A DNA stretch of 64,000 nucleotides from Acinetobacter sp. XH1741 (GTDB lineage: Bacteria; Pseudomonadota; Gammaproteobacteria; Pseudomonadales; Moraxellaceae), in assembly GCF_041021895.1 (NCBI RefSeq), contig NZ_CP157428.1, positions 3,286,001 to 3,350,000 on the forward strand, written 5' to 3'. Under the pieces are notes generated by a model, which was not told the DNA's origin, searched no databases, and saw only the letters and a list, made by a program, of their open reading frames with translations. Position 1 is the stretch's first letter; the number at the start of each line of letters is the position of its first letter. Positions 27,561-36,284 of this stretch are shown piece by piece. The position numbers were made by a program, and so were the translations under genes.

Positions 27561-29582
27561 TTATTGCAACATTTGCGCTTTTAAACGAACAATTTGATCC
27601 CGAATTTGAGCCGCTTGTTCAAATTGTAAGTCTTTCGATGCCTTCAACATTTCTTTTTCGAGCTTAGTAATATGCTTACTAAACAGTTTAGGGTCAGACA
27701 AAATATGGCGCTCATCAGCACTTAACGCTTGCGCCTGCTCCAATACTTTTTCATCAATCTGATCATCTGAAAGTACTTCACCCGTATCAATTTCTTTGAT
27801 GGCCTGACGAACAGCACTACGTGGTGTAATACCATGCTCCTCATTGAACTCGATTTGTTTCGCTCTACGGCGCTCAGTCTCATCAATTGCTTTTTGCATA
27901 GAATCGGTAATTCTATCTGCATATAAAATTGCTTTACCTTTCACATTTCGCGCAGCGCGACCAATGGTCTGGATAAGTGAGCGCTCAGAACGTAAAAAGC
28001 CCTCTTTATCTGCATCTAAAATAGCAACCAAAGAAACCTCTGGCATATCAAGCCCCTCACGGAGCAAGTTAATACCAACTAAAACGTCGAATACACCTGT
28101 ACGTAACTCATGAATAATTTTGACACGTTCAACCGTATCAATATCTGAGTGGAGATAAGCAACTTTAACGCCATATTCTTTTAAGTAAGACGTTAAATCT
28201 TCCGCCATACGCTTTGTTAAAGTCGTCACCAACACACGCTCGTTTAAGTTCTTACGAATATTAATTTCAGAAAGAACATCATCGACTTGCGTAAGCACTG
28301 GACGAACTTCAATTTCAGGATCGATCAAGCCAGTTGGTCGAACAACTTGCTCAACCACTTGTTCTGACTTTTCTAATTCATATTTCGCCGGCGTTGCGCT
28401 CACAAAAATAGTCGTCGGAACAATACGCTCCCACTCTTCAAATTTCATTGGGCGGTTATCAAGTGCACTAGGTAAACGGAAACCGTAATTCACCAAATTC
28501 TCTTTACGCGAACGGTCGCCTTTATACATTGCGCCAATTTGAGGAACCGTTACATGCGATTCATCAATAATAAGTAAGGCATCGTCTGGCACATAATCAA
28601 ACAACGTCGGTGGTGCTTCGCCTGCTGGACGGCCCGATAAATGACGAGAGTAGTTTTCAATACCATTGGTATAGCCTAACTGCTGCATCATTTCCAAATC
28701 ATAACGAGTACGCTGCTCTATACGTTGGGCTTCGAGCAATTTGTCATGTTCACGGAAAAACTTAAGCTGGTCTTGAAGTTCATCCTTAATAGTATCAATA
28801 GCACGCGTTAAGTTGTCTTTTGGCGTTACATAATGGCTTTTTGGATAAATCGTAACACGTGGTACTTTTCGTACCATTTTACCGGTAAGCGGATCGAACC
28901 AACGAATTGAATCTACTTCATCATCAAAAAGCTCAATACGAATCGCATGTTGATCCGATTCCGCTGGGAAGATGTCAATAATTTCACCACGAATTCGATA
29001 AGTACCGCGTAAAAACTCAAGCTCATTACGCGTATATTGCATTTCAACCAAACGACGAATAATTTCGTCTCGACTTACTCGGTCACCCTGAACCACATGC
29101 AATAACATTTGCATATAAGCATTTGGGTCACCCAAACCATAAATGGCAGATACCGAAGCAACAATAATTGCATCACGGCGCTCTAACAAAGCGCGTGTTG
29201 CAGATAAACGCATCTGGTCAATATGGTCATTAATTGCTGCGTCTTTCTCAATAAAAGTATCTGAAGACGGAACATAAGCCTCGGGTTGATAATAGTCGTA
29301 ATAACTTACAAAGTATTCAACTGCATTATTTGGGAAGAAGGCTTTAAATTCACCATAAAGCTGAGCGGCCAAGGTCTTATTATGCGCCATCACAATCGTT
29401 GGTCGCTGTGTTTGGGCAATAACATTTGCCATGGTGTAGGTCTTACCAGAACCGGTCACGCCTAGCAGTAACTGATTACGAAAACCTTTTTCGACACCAT
29501 TGACCAGCTTTTCAATTGCCTGTGGCTGATCACCCGCTGGCTGGTAGTGAGTGACCAAATCGAAAGGTTGATTTTCGTTCAC
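27561..29582 (-). CDS. uvrB: Excinuclease ABC subunit B
   Basis: The DNA-damage verification helicase-like subunit of nucleotide excision repair. The 673-residue protein has Walker [11 protein letters not shown] near residue 40 and the beta-hairpin segment [20 protein letters not shown] near 93-112. Helicase motifs DESH and the arginine-rich [12 protein letters not shown] near residue 540 are present. A C-terminal UVR domain ([20 protein letters not shown]) binds UvrC. Its length is standard. It is monocistronic and divergent from the A1S_2505-type gene; no LexA box was recognised by eye. Confidence 0.97.
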   Translation of the reverse strand: MNENQPFDLVTHYQPAGDQPQAIEKLVNGVEKGFRNQLLLGVTGSGKTYTMANVIAQTQRPTIVMAHNKTLAAQLYGEFKAFFPNNAVEYFVSYYDYYQPEAYVPSSDTFIEKDAAINDHIDQMRLSATRALLERRDAIIVASVSAIYGLGDPNAYMQMLLHVVQGDRVSRDEIIRRLVEMQYTRNELEFLRGTYRIRGEIIDIFPAESDQHAIRIELFDDEVDSIRWFDPLTGKMVRKVPRVTIYPKSHYVTPKDNLTRAIDTIKDELQDQLKFFREHDKLLEAQRIEQRTRYDLEMMQQLGYTNGIENYSRHLSGRPAGEAPPTLFDYVPDDALLIIDESHVTVPQIGAMYKGDRSRKENLVNYGFRLPSALDNRPMKFEEWERIVPTTIFVSATPAKYELEKSEQVVEQVVRPTGLIDPEIEVRPVLTQVDDVLSEINIRKNLNERVLVTTLTKRMAEDLTSYLKEYGVKVAYLHSDIDTVERVKIIHELRTGVFDVLVGINLLREGLDMPEVSLVAILDADKEGFLRSERSLIQTIGRAARNVKGKAILYADRITDSMQKAIDETERRRAKQIEFNEEHGITPRSAVRQAIKEIDTGEVLSDDQIDEKVLEQAQALSADERHILSDPKLFSKHITKLEKEMLKASKDLQFEQAAQIRDQIVRLKAQMLQ

Positions 29583-29762
29583 AGTTCTCTCTCTTTTATA
29601 AAAAATTTAAATTTATCGTCTAGCACATTAATGGGGATTTTTTCTCTAATTTAAAGTGTATAGTCAGATTAATCTATATCGAAAATATTAAGCATCTTGA
29701 TACTTGACCAATGCCTTAATCGGTTGCAACATGGGCTTATCCATTAGATAAAAAGCATAACC

Positions 29763-30554
29763 ATGACTTACCAATACCATGATGAAAGTATAGTAACTGA
29801 ACTTCCTGAAGATACAGTGTTTGTCTTCGGTAGTAATATGGCTGGACAACATGGTAGTGGAGCTGCACGAGTTGCCAGTCAGCACTTCGGAGCAGTTGAA
29901 GGTGTAGGTCGTGGCTGGGCTGGTCAAAGCTTTGCAATTCCAACTTTAAATGAACATATTCAACAAATGCCGCTTTCGCAAATCGAACATTATGTTGAAG
30001 ATTTTAAAGTTTATGCAAAAAATCATCCGAAAATGAAGTACTTCGTCACTGCTTTAGGATGTGGTATCGCTGGTTATAAAGTTTCAGAGATTGCCCCACT
30101 TTTTAAAGGCATTCATCACAACGTGATTTTTCCTGAATCGTTTAAACCCTACGTTGAAGAAAATGCTGTTTCACAGTTTCCAACACTTACTCAAAAAATG
30201 GTTCAAAGTTTCATTAATGATGAAGTCATTTTTTACTTTAATCATGGCAGTGAATCATTTGAAGATGCCTTAGATAAAACAGATTTATCAGAGGCTGAAA
30301 AAGCAATAGCCCTGATTGTACTTAATGAAGAATTATATCCTCGTGATCGTTATGGCAGAGGCCGAGATCACGAACTAAGTGATATTTTAGGTAAACTCAA
30401 TGGCAAGATTTTTAATATTCATGGTAACTCAGAAGGCGCTATGATTTTCGTAAGTGTAATTGTTGCACTTATGGAACTTTATGACTTTGATGAGCAAGAC
30501 TTTATTAAACTATGGCGCGGCGAAAAAAATATTGACCATCCCATTAATCGCTAA
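29763..30554 (+). CDS. A1S_2505-type phage-associated protein (macro-like N-terminal domain)
   Basis: A 263-residue protein. The N-terminal half reads FVFGSNMAGQHGSGAARVA, then GWAGQSFAIPTLNE, then YFVTALGCGIAGYKVSEIAPLF. This is the pattern of the A1S_2505 family, described as a phage non-structural protein and found in phages and chromosomes. The glycine-rich loops and the GSGAA and GCGIAG elements recall macrodomain nucleotide-binding loops; that link is inference. The C-terminal half (residues 145-263) is acidic and helical and is unassigned. A perfect 11-base-stem hairpin follows. No other phage genes are nearby. Confidence 0.75.
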   Translation: MTYQYHDESIVTELPEDTVFVFGSNMAGQHGSGAARVASQHFGAVEGVGRGWAGQSFAIPTLNEHIQQMPLSQIEHYVEDFKVYAKNHPKMKYFVTALGCGIAGYKVSEIAPLFKGIHHNVIFPESFKPYVEENAVSQFPTLTQKMVQSFINDEVIFYFNHGSESFEDALDKTDLSEAEKAIALIVLNEELYPRDRYGRGRDHELSDILGKLNGKIFNIHGNSEGAMIFVSVIVALMELYDFDEQDFIKLWRGEKNIDHPINR

Positions 30555-30571
30555 TTCATTTGTTATTTTAT

Positions 30572-30600
30572 GAGTAAAGCAGATGAGCTCTGCTTTACTC
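30572..30600 (+). terminator. Strong hairpin after the A1S_2505-type gene
   Basis: GAGTAAAGCAG pairs perfectly with CTGCTTTACTC around a seven-base loop, 18 bases after the stop codon. No pure T tract follows, only ATTATTAATTATT, so termination may be incomplete. The loop contains an ATG in frame with the next gene, which is unlikely to be its start. Confidence 0.7.
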
Positions 30601-30696
30601 ATTATTAATTATTCTAATAGATTTAAACTATTTATCTTTCCCAATCTTCATTTTTCTCATTATACTTTAAGACAAACTGAATACTTAAAGAAACAA

Positions 30697-32133
30697 ATGG
30701 AAACTTTAGATTCTTCAATTTTTGAACTTAGCCCAATTCCAATGTGGATTGAGGATTTCAGTGAAGTTAAACAATTATTCAATTTATGGAGAAATCAAGG
30801 GGTTGAAAATCTCTACGAATTTCTAAGTCAAAATGAAAATTTGATTGTCGAATGTGCCCATAAAATTAAAATTATTAAGGTTAATCCAAAAGTATTAGAG
30901 CTTTTCGAAGCTAAAAGCCAAGAAGAGTTATGCGAAAATTTAAATCTTATTTTTAAAAAAGAAATGTTTGAAGCCCATATTCATGAACTTGCAGAATTAT
31001 GGAATGGCAAAACTCATTTCTCAAGCACAACGATAAATTACACTCTTTCTGGTAAACGTATTGATGTACAACTCCGAGGAGCAATTTTACCGGGATCAGA
31101 ATCTACATTTGATCGCGTTTTAATTACCACCGAAGATATTACCCCCTACCAAAATGCACTTCGTCAGGAAGAGAAAAACCGTCGCTTAGCAGAATCAATG
31201 TTTATCTATTCTCCGACTTCCTTGTGGGCCGAAGATTTTAGTCGTATTAAAAATAGAATTGATCAACTTAGGCTATTAGGTATTGAAGACTTTACAACCT
31301 TTTTAGATGTACATCCTGAATTTGTTCGTCAATGTATAGAAGACATACTAGTTTTAGATGTTAATCAGTCAACGCTAGATTTATTTAAAGCCCCTGACAA
31401 AACGACTTTATTAAAAAATACCCATAAAATTTTTGCCGAAGAGATGGTGGAAACTTTTCGAGAACAACTCATCGAACTATGGCAAGGAAATATTCATCAC
31501 AAACGTGAAGCCATCAATTATGCATTAGATGGACAAATTAGAAATGTTTTACTGCAATTTACTGTATTCCCCGGCTATGAAGAGACTTGGGGATTGGTAC
31601 AAGTTGCTCTTACCGATATTACTGCACGAAAAAAAGCTGAAAATTATCTCGAATATTTAGGGCAGCATGATGTACTGACCAAGCTCTATAATCGTGCTTT
31701 TTTTACAGAAGAAATGAATCGTTTAAATCGCAGTATCATTCGTCCTGTTTCTTCAATTTTTTTAGACATGAATGGTCTAAAAGCAACCAATGATCAACTT
31801 GGTCACGACATCGGAGACGGTTTGTTACGTCGTGTTGGTAATGTTTTAAATCAGGTCGTTACAAATACTACTTATACCGCATCTAGAATTGGTGGGGACG
31901 AGTTCGTCATTTTAATGCCAGGAGCAGATGAAACGAATGTTTTGATCGTACTTCAAACCATTCAGGAACTTTTTAATATAGATAACCAATATTACTCAAG
32001 TCATCCTATTAGTATTGCAATTGGACATGCAACAACCAAAGAAAATGAAAAAGTGGAAGACATGCTAAAACGCGCAGATCATCACATGTATCAAAAGAAA
32101 AAAATTTATTATCAAGATGTGTCTTTACGATAA
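30697..32133 (+). CDS. Diguanylate cyclase with two tandem PAS-like domains
   Basis: A 478-residue cytoplasmic enzyme predicted to make cyclic di-GMP. Two related sensor modules of about 145 residues lie in tandem (SPIPMWIEDFS near residue 10, SPTSLWAEDFS near residue 170), each ending in a DIT motif typical of PAS-linked helices (TTEDITPYQ, LTDITARKK). The GGDEF domain is intact: SSIFLDMNGLKATND, then GHDIGDGLL, then SRIGGDEFVIL. The five-residue-upstream RxxD inhibitory site is replaced by NTTY, so classical product inhibition should be absent. No membrane segment exists. The ATG at 30697 is chosen because the upstream ATG at 30583 lies in a hairpin loop. Confidence 0.88.
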   Translation: METLDSSIFELSPIPMWIEDFSEVKQLFNLWRNQGVENLYEFLSQNENLIVECAHKIKIIKVNPKVLELFEAKSQEELCENLNLIFKKEMFEAHIHELAELWNGKTHFSSTTINYTLSGKRIDVQLRGAILPGSESTFDRVLITTEDITPYQNALRQEEKNRRLAESMFIYSPTSLWAEDFSRIKNRIDQLRLLGIEDFTTFLDVHPEFVRQCIEDILVLDVNQSTLDLFKAPDKTTLLKNTHKIFAEEMVETFREQLIELWQGNIHHKREAINYALDGQIRNVLLQFTVFPGYEETWGLVQVALTDITARKKAENYLEYLGQHDVLTKLYNRAFFTEEMNRLNRSIIRPVSSIFLDMNGLKATNDQLGHDIGDGLLRRVGNVLNQVVTNTTYTASRIGGDEFVILMPGADETNVLIVLQTIQELFNIDNQYYSSHPISIAIGHATTKENEKVEDMLKRADHHMYQKKKIYYQDVSLR

Positions 32134-32159
32134 AAAAACAGGCAATGTGCCTGTTTTTT
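32134..32159 (+). terminator. Terminator after the diguanylate cyclase gene
   Basis: AACAGGC pairs with GCCTGTT around a five-base loop, flanked by A and T runs. It is shared with the convergent small gene at 32167-32346. Confidence 0.9.
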
Positions 32160-32166
32160 CTTTAGC

Positions 32167-32346
32167 TTAGCGTTTGCCCATAGAGCGACGAGTACCACGT
32201 GGAGGCATCCAGGTTCGATCTGCATATTGCTCTGGTTTCGGACGTACTTGATTATGTACAGCATCGTCTGCTTGATTGCTTTCATTCGGCATTGGAAATG
32301 GCAATTTCACCAAAGCCTTTTTCTGTTTTGGCTGTTGCTCAGTCAT
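32167..32346 (-). CDS. Small basic proline-rich protein, 59 residues
   Basis: A short open frame starting ATG at 32346 and ending TAA at 32167. It encodes MTEQQPKQKKALVKLPFPMP, then an acidic-polar middle, and ends in RTWMPPRGTRRSMGKR. It is rich in K, R, P and Q, has no cysteine and no hydrophobic segment, so it should be cytoplasmic and possibly nucleic-acid binding. It ends 8 bases from a bidirectional terminator, which supports a real transcript. The C-terminal WMPPRGTRRS block looks conserved-like but I cannot name a family. The ribosome site is weak. Confidence 0.6.
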   Translation of the reverse strand: MTEQQPKQKKALVKLPFPMPNESNQADDAVHNQVRPKPEQYADRTWMPPRGTRRSMGKR

Positions 32347-32552
32347 GATTCAGTCTCGATATTTCGATTGCGAGTTATTATAAAGGATTTTTTGCTTTCT
32401 TTCGAAAAAAGCTTCAATTGAATAAAACAGCAACAAGATCTTTCCTAAATTAAACTTTTTTACATCTAAAAATACCCACATCCGCAAATTGCTTAATTTT
32501 TGCGATAAGATAGTGTGCTTTTTATTTTTAATCCCATAAGAGGAATATTGCC

Positions 32553-33788
32553 GTGGACGTACGTCTTTCTGATCGTGTCAATGCTATCAAACCGTCCCCT
32601 ACACTAGCTGTAACTAACAAAGCTGCTGAGCTTAAAGCTGCTGGTAAGAACGTGATTGGTTTAGGTGCTGGCGAGCCAGATTTTGATACCCCTCAACACA
32701 TCAAAGATGCTGCAATTGAAGCAATTAATAATGGTTTCACCAAATATACGGCTGTAGATGGTACTCCTGGGTTAAAAAAAGCAATTATTGCTAAATTAAA
32801 GCGTGATAATAATCTTGATTATCAAGCGAACCAGATTTTGGTTTCATGTGGTGGTAAGCAAAGCTTCTTTAACTTGGCACTTGCATTATTAAACAAAGGT
32901 GATGAGGTGATCATCCCTGCACCATTCTGGGTAAGCTATCCAGATATGGTCATCATTGCCGAAGGTACGCCTGTTATTGTGAAATGTGGTGAAGACCAAC
33001 GTTTCAAAATCACTCCTGAACAATTAGAAGCAGCGATTACACCTAACACTCGTTTAGTAGTATTAAACAGCCCATCTAACCCAACGGGTATGATTTATAG
33101 CAAAGCAGAATTAGAAGCTTTAGCTGAAGTATTACGTCGTCATCCACAAGTATTTGTTGCATCTGACGATATGTATGAACCAATCCGTTGGGAAGATGAG
33201 TTCTACAACATTGCAACTGTTGCCCCAGATTTATATGACCGTACGATTGTTTTAAATGGTGTATCTAAAGCGTATGCAATGACAGGTTGGCGTATTGGCT
33301 ATGCAGCCGGCCCCGCAAAAATCATTGGTGCAATGAAGAAAATCCAGTCTCAGTCAACGTCTAACCCAACTTCAATTTCACAAGTTGCTGCTGAAGCTGC
33401 ATTGAACGGTCCACAAGATGTATTAAAGCCAATGATCGAAGCATTCAAGCGTCGTCATGATTTAGTAGTGAACGGTTTAAACGACATCAAAGGTATCTCT
33501 TGTTTACCTGCTGATGGTGCATTTTATGCTTACGCAAACATTCGCCCTCTTATTCGTGCAAAAGGCTTAAAGTCTTGCACAGAATTCTCTGAATGGTTAC
33601 TTGAAGAAACTGGTGTAGCAGTTGTTCCTGGTGATGCATTTGGTTTAGGTGGTTTTATGCGTATTTCATATGCAACTGCTGACGAAGTACTTGTTGATGC
33701 GTTAGCACGTATCAAAAAAGCTGCTGACTCAATCGAAGGTGTAGATGCTGCTATCGCTTCAATTGAAGCTGAAAAAGCTGCGAAATAA
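32553..33788 (+). CDS. aspC: Class I/II pyridoxal-phosphate aminotransferase (aspartate aminotransferase type)
   Basis: A 411-residue fold-type I aminotransferase, most like the AspB/AspC-1 gamma subgroup that interconverts aspartate and oxaloacetate. The pyridoxal-phosphate lysine is in NGVSKAYAMTGWRIGY near residue 240. Other conserved blocks are GLGAGEPDFDTP, SPSNPTGMIYS near residue 172 and the late arginine in MRISYA. It starts with GTG at 32553, with AGAGGAA placed nine bases upstream. The C-terminal tail after residue 395 is alanine-rich. Symbol by family; prephenate transamination is a possible second activity. Confidence 0.88.
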   Translation: MDVRLSDRVNAIKPSPTLAVTNKAAELKAAGKNVIGLGAGEPDFDTPQHIKDAAIEAINNGFTKYTAVDGTPGLKKAIIAKLKRDNNLDYQANQILVSCGGKQSFFNLALALLNKGDEVIIPAPFWVSYPDMVIIAEGTPVIVKCGEDQRFKITPEQLEAAITPNTRLVVLNSPSNPTGMIYSKAELEALAEVLRRHPQVFVASDDMYEPIRWEDEFYNIATVAPDLYDRTIVLNGVSKAYAMTGWRIGYAAGPAKIIGAMKKIQSQSTSNPTSISQVAAEAALNGPQDVLKPMIEAFKRRHDLVVNGLNDIKGISCLPADGAFYAYANIRPLIRAKGLKSCTEFSEWLLEETGVAVVPGDAFGLGGFMRISYATADEVLVDALARIKKAADSIEGVDAAIASIEAEKAAK

Positions 33789-33803
33789 TCTACATATTGC
33801 AAG

Positions 33804-33835
33804 AAAAAGGGTTCTCTTAAGAGGACCCTTTTTTA
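33804..33835 (+). terminator. Terminator between the aminotransferase and EamA genes
   Basis: AAAAAGGGT-CTCTT pairs with AAGAG-ACCCTTTTT with one internal mismatch. Runs of A and T on the two sides make it bidirectional for these convergent genes. Confidence 0.9.
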
Positions 33836-33840
33836 TTCAT

Positions 33841-34680
33841 TTATGTTTTAGCTTTTTTAGGTATTTTATAAATAACCAGTAAAATACCAAACAAAACCAT
33901 CAAACTAGACAAGATCACTCGTCCAGTCACAGTCTCATTTACAAACAGGCTTCCACCTATAATTGCCAAACATGGTACGCTCAACTGTACCGTGCTAGCA
34001 GTTACCCGATCAATATGCTTCAAAATCGCGTACCAGAGTACATAAGCACCACTTGAGGTGGCACCACCCGACAAAACTGCTAAAGTCCATCCTTGCCAGT
34101 CAATGTAACGTTCTTGATCAAGTAATATATTTGCCAGCAAAACGATTGGCACAGCCAATGTAAAATTTGCCAATGTACTACCAATAGGCTGTGTCATGTT
34201 GCGACCAGCAATACTATATGCTGCCCATGCCAAACCAGATACCATCATAAGTAATGCATATTTCCAATCAGGTGCGTGAGCACCAGGTAATAACAAAACA
34301 ATGATTCCAGCTAAAGCAATACATAAACCGATAGCACGGTACATGCCAATCTGTTCACCATGCCAATAACCGTAAAGCACCATAGTAAGCTGTACAACAC
34401 CAAATAATAATAAAGCCCCGATTCCGGCATCAATTTGAAGATAAGCACACGAAAATGCCAAAATATAAATTGCTAGAAAAAAAGCGTTTTTTATATTCCA
34501 TTGAAGGTGAGTTTGCGGCGATCTCGAATAAAAAAGTAAACCCAATAGAACAACAGCACCACTCCCCACTCGTATTAAACTAAAACTCATTGGGTCAATA
34601 TGGTGGCCAATAAGGGCTAAACGGCACAATACAGAATTTGCAGCGAAAGCCACCATTACCAGTACAATTTTAAAAAGCAT
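33841..34680 (-). CDS. EamA family transporter
   Basis: A 279-residue inner-membrane protein with about ten hydrophobic helices in two repeated EamA halves. The first half begins LVMVAFAANSVLCRLAL. A late segment near residue 235 reads STVQLSVPCLAIIGGSLFV. This is the drug/metabolite transporter superfamily; the substrate, possibly an amino acid or metabolite, is unknown. It stands alone, divergent from a thioesterase gene across 239 bases that hold no other feature I can recognise. Confidence 0.85.
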   Translation of the reverse strand: MLFKIVLVMVAFAANSVLCRLALIGHHIDPMSFSLIRVGSGAVVLLGLLFYSRSPQTHLQWNIKNAFFLAIYILAFSCAYLQIDAGIGALLLFGVVQLTMVLYGYWHGEQIGMYRAIGLCIALAGIIVLLLPGAHAPDWKYALLMMVSGLAWAAYSIAGRNMTQPIGSTLANFTLAVPIVLLANILLDQERYIDWQGWTLAVLSGGATSSGAYVLWYAILKHIDRVTASTVQLSVPCLAIIGGSLFVNETVTGRVILSSLMVLFGILLVIYKIPKKAKT

Positions 34681-34919
34681 GATCCCTATGCCCCTATTAT
34701 TTTTTTATAGTGTATAAGAAGACTCTTTTATCTATCTAATTCATTATGCAACTAATTTAATTCTATTTTTATAATAAAGAAATTTTATGCCAAATAGCCA
34801 AGTTTTTATTATTTAACTCATCAGTTCAATCTTTAGCTATAGAATTGACATATCGATAGCTTAATAATAGGCTCTTAACAAGTTCCATTTTAGAACTAAT
34901 AACCTTAAAGGACTTAAAA

Positions 34920-35357
34920 ATGAAAAATCCTATGGAAATGACTGGTCTTGAGTTTTTACAAGCAATGGTAGAAGGCCATATTCCAGCAGCAAGTATTAGT
35001 AAAACTATACCAATGCAACCGACTGAAATTTCAGAAGGATCTGTAACATTCACGGCACAAGCAGATCATAATCATTTAAACCCTTTAGGTGGCGTACATG
35101 GTGGTTTTGCAGCAACTGTTTTAGACTCAGTGACTGGCTGTGCTGTTCACACAATGTTACCCGCAGGTGTGGGTTATGGGACCATCGATCTTAATGTAAA
35201 AATGTGTCGCCCCATTCCAAAGAACCATCCTTTAATTGCTATGGGTAAGGTCATTAATTTAAGTAAAAACTTGGGTATTTCCGAAGGAAAAATTATTGAT
35301 GAAGACGGTAAACTCTATGCCTATGCAACGGCAACCTGCATGATTATTCGTCCATAA
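34920..35357 (+). CDS. PaaI-type hotdog thioesterase
   Basis: A 145-residue hotdog-fold protein. The catalytic-type segment HLNPLGGVHGGFAATVLDSVTG near residues 51-72 is the PaaI signature, with the conserved HGG and aspartate. The later GYGTIDLNVKMCRPI strand is typical. The preferred acyl-CoA substrate is not visible. The start ATG at 34920 follows AAAGGACTTAAAA, a good ribosome site. A terminator shared with the convergent gene follows. Confidence 0.85.
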   Translation: MKNPMEMTGLEFLQAMVEGHIPAASISKTIPMQPTEISEGSVTFTAQADHNHLNPLGGVHGGFAATVLDSVTGCAVHTMLPAGVGYGTIDLNVKMCRPIPKNHPLIAMGKVINLSKNLGISEGKIIDEDGKLYAYATATCMIIRP

Positions 35358-35362
35358 TGATG

Positions 35363-35391
35363 AAAGGCAGCTTTAAACGGCTGCCTTTTTT
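35363..35391 (+). terminator. Terminator after the PaaI-type gene
   Basis: AAAGGCAGC pairs perfectly with GCTGCCTTT around an eight-base loop, followed by T residues. The stop codon of the convergent minus-strand gene lies inside the loop. Confidence 0.9.
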
Positions 35392-35804
35392 ATGGAGTGA
35401 TCTAACTTATTTGAACATTCACAAGTTTGTGCAACCAAATACGGCGCCCAAATATTTTTAAGTTGAATTTCGATAATTTCTTGATGCTGAACAGACCAAG
35501 CTAATACTTTATTTTTACCCAATATTAGTTCACCTTCTAACTGAAAAATATATAAAGGCTGAGAAGAGGTTAATAATTTTGAGCTTTTTAAAATTTTAAA
35601 TGAAGTATGCACATCCCACTTTGAACTAAACCAGAGCTGTAACAAGTCACCCAAGTACAAAGACTGCTTTTTAAAAGGATAGGCATTTATCCATGCATTT
35701 TCGACGACTGTAAAATAAGAATCTGTTTGACTTAAAATATTGAGATAATTACGTTGATAAAAATCAAAATTAGAAAAAATAGAGGCAATTGTAAGTGTTT
35801 TCAT
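35373..35804 (-). CDS. Hypothetical protein, 143 residues
   Basis: I do not recognise this gene. From the ATG at 35804, preceded by GGAGAT, it encodes a soluble protein beginning MKTLTIASIFSNFDFYQRNY. It is rich in aromatic residues and leucine, with a central FQLEGELILGKNKVLAWSV strand pair and a C-terminal CECSNKLDHS. There is no signal peptide or membrane helix. An in-frame extension to 35972 exists but its residues are low-quality (rich in N, K and C) and lack a ribosome site. It shares the terminator of the convergent thioesterase gene. Confidence 0.6.
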   Translation of the reverse strand: MKTLTIASIFSNFDFYQRNYLNILSQTDSYFTVVENAWINAYPFKKQSLYLGDLLQLWFSSKWDVHTSFKILKSSKLLTSSQPLYIFQLEGELILGKNKVLAWSVQHQEIIEIQLKNIWAPYLVAQTCECSNKLDHSIKKAAV

Positions 35805-36001
35805 ACTTATCTCCGATTTAGCCATTTTAGTGCTGGCAAGTTGGTTTAAATCCACACTGTTTGGATTTCTCCAAACACATATTCTGTTTTTGAATCTACC
35901 AATTGAGTTTTTATAGTGCAAGCAATTTATGATCTTGTTGCACAACTTGATCAAATAAAAAGCATACAACACAAAAATGAAGGAAACATGACGATTTTCA
36001 C

Positions 36002-36029
36002 TTGACCCTTATCAAAATCTCCTTATAAT
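36002..36029 (+). promoter_or_regulatory. Sigma-70 promoter of the tRNA-Asn gene
   Basis: The -35 box TTGACC at 36002-36007 and the -10 box TATAAT at 36024-36029 are separated by 16 bases. The tRNA begins 12 bases after the -10 box, with GC-rich sequence GCATGC between, as expected for a stable RNA promoter. Confidence 0.8.
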
Positions 36030-36040
36030 CGCATGCAGAT

Positions 36041-36116
36041 TCTCCCATAGCTCAGTCGGTAGAGCGACGGACTGTTAATCCGCAGGTCCCTGGTTCGAGC
36101 CCAGGTGGGAGAGCCA
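36041..36116 (+). tRNA. tRNA-Asn (anticodon GTT)
   Basis: A 76-base cloverleaf. The acceptor stem TCTCCCA pairs with TGGGAGA, and the discriminator G and encoded CCA follow. The D-arm is GCTC-AGTCGGTAG-AGC. The anticodon stem loop ACGGA-CTGTTAA-TCCGC carries GTT. The T-arm is CCTGG-TTCGAGC-CCAGG. It is a lone gene with its own promoter and terminator. Confidence 0.97.
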
Positions 36117-36122
36117 AATACT

Positions 36123-36156
36123 AAAAAGCCCGCAGCATTAAAGCGGGCTTTTTTTT
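36123..36156 (+). terminator. Terminator after tRNA-Asn
   Basis: AAAGCCCGC pairs with GCGGGCTTT, followed by a run of eight T residues, directly after the CCA end of the tRNA. Confidence 0.93.
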
Positions 36157-36179
36157 GCCAAGAATTTATTAAGAGCTAT

Positions 36180-36212
36180 AAAAAAATCCCCTACCTGCCT
36201 GTAGAGGATTTC
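36180..36212 (-). terminator. Terminator downstream of the YdfG-type gene
   Basis: On the minus strand AAATCCTCTAC pairs with GTAGGGGATTT (one G-T pair), followed by a T run. It lies about 75 bases beyond the dehydrogenase stop, the nearest minus-strand gene. Confidence 0.75.
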
Positions 36213-36284
36213 CTTTGCGAAATAAGTCTCTTATTTCAGTTTAATAATCCAAACTAAGTTAAAAATATATTCCTTCTTAAATCA

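Noticed and set aside
29688..29943. Two minus-strand frames near the uvrB/A1S_2505 intergenic region
   Set aside because: They overlap the start of the well-supported plus-strand gene and show no domain or ribosome site.
30583..30696. Upstream in-frame start of the diguanylate cyclase
   Set aside because: The ATG lies in the loop of a perfect hairpin ending the previous gene and the added residues have no domain character.
35805..35972. N-terminal extension of the hypothetical gene at 35373-35804
   Set aside because: No ribosome site and poor residue composition; the internal ATG has GGAGAT upstream.
36041..36116. tRNA-Asn as integration site of a mobile element
   Set aside because: No integrase, no repeated 3' tRNA segment and no island-like genes flank it in the window.
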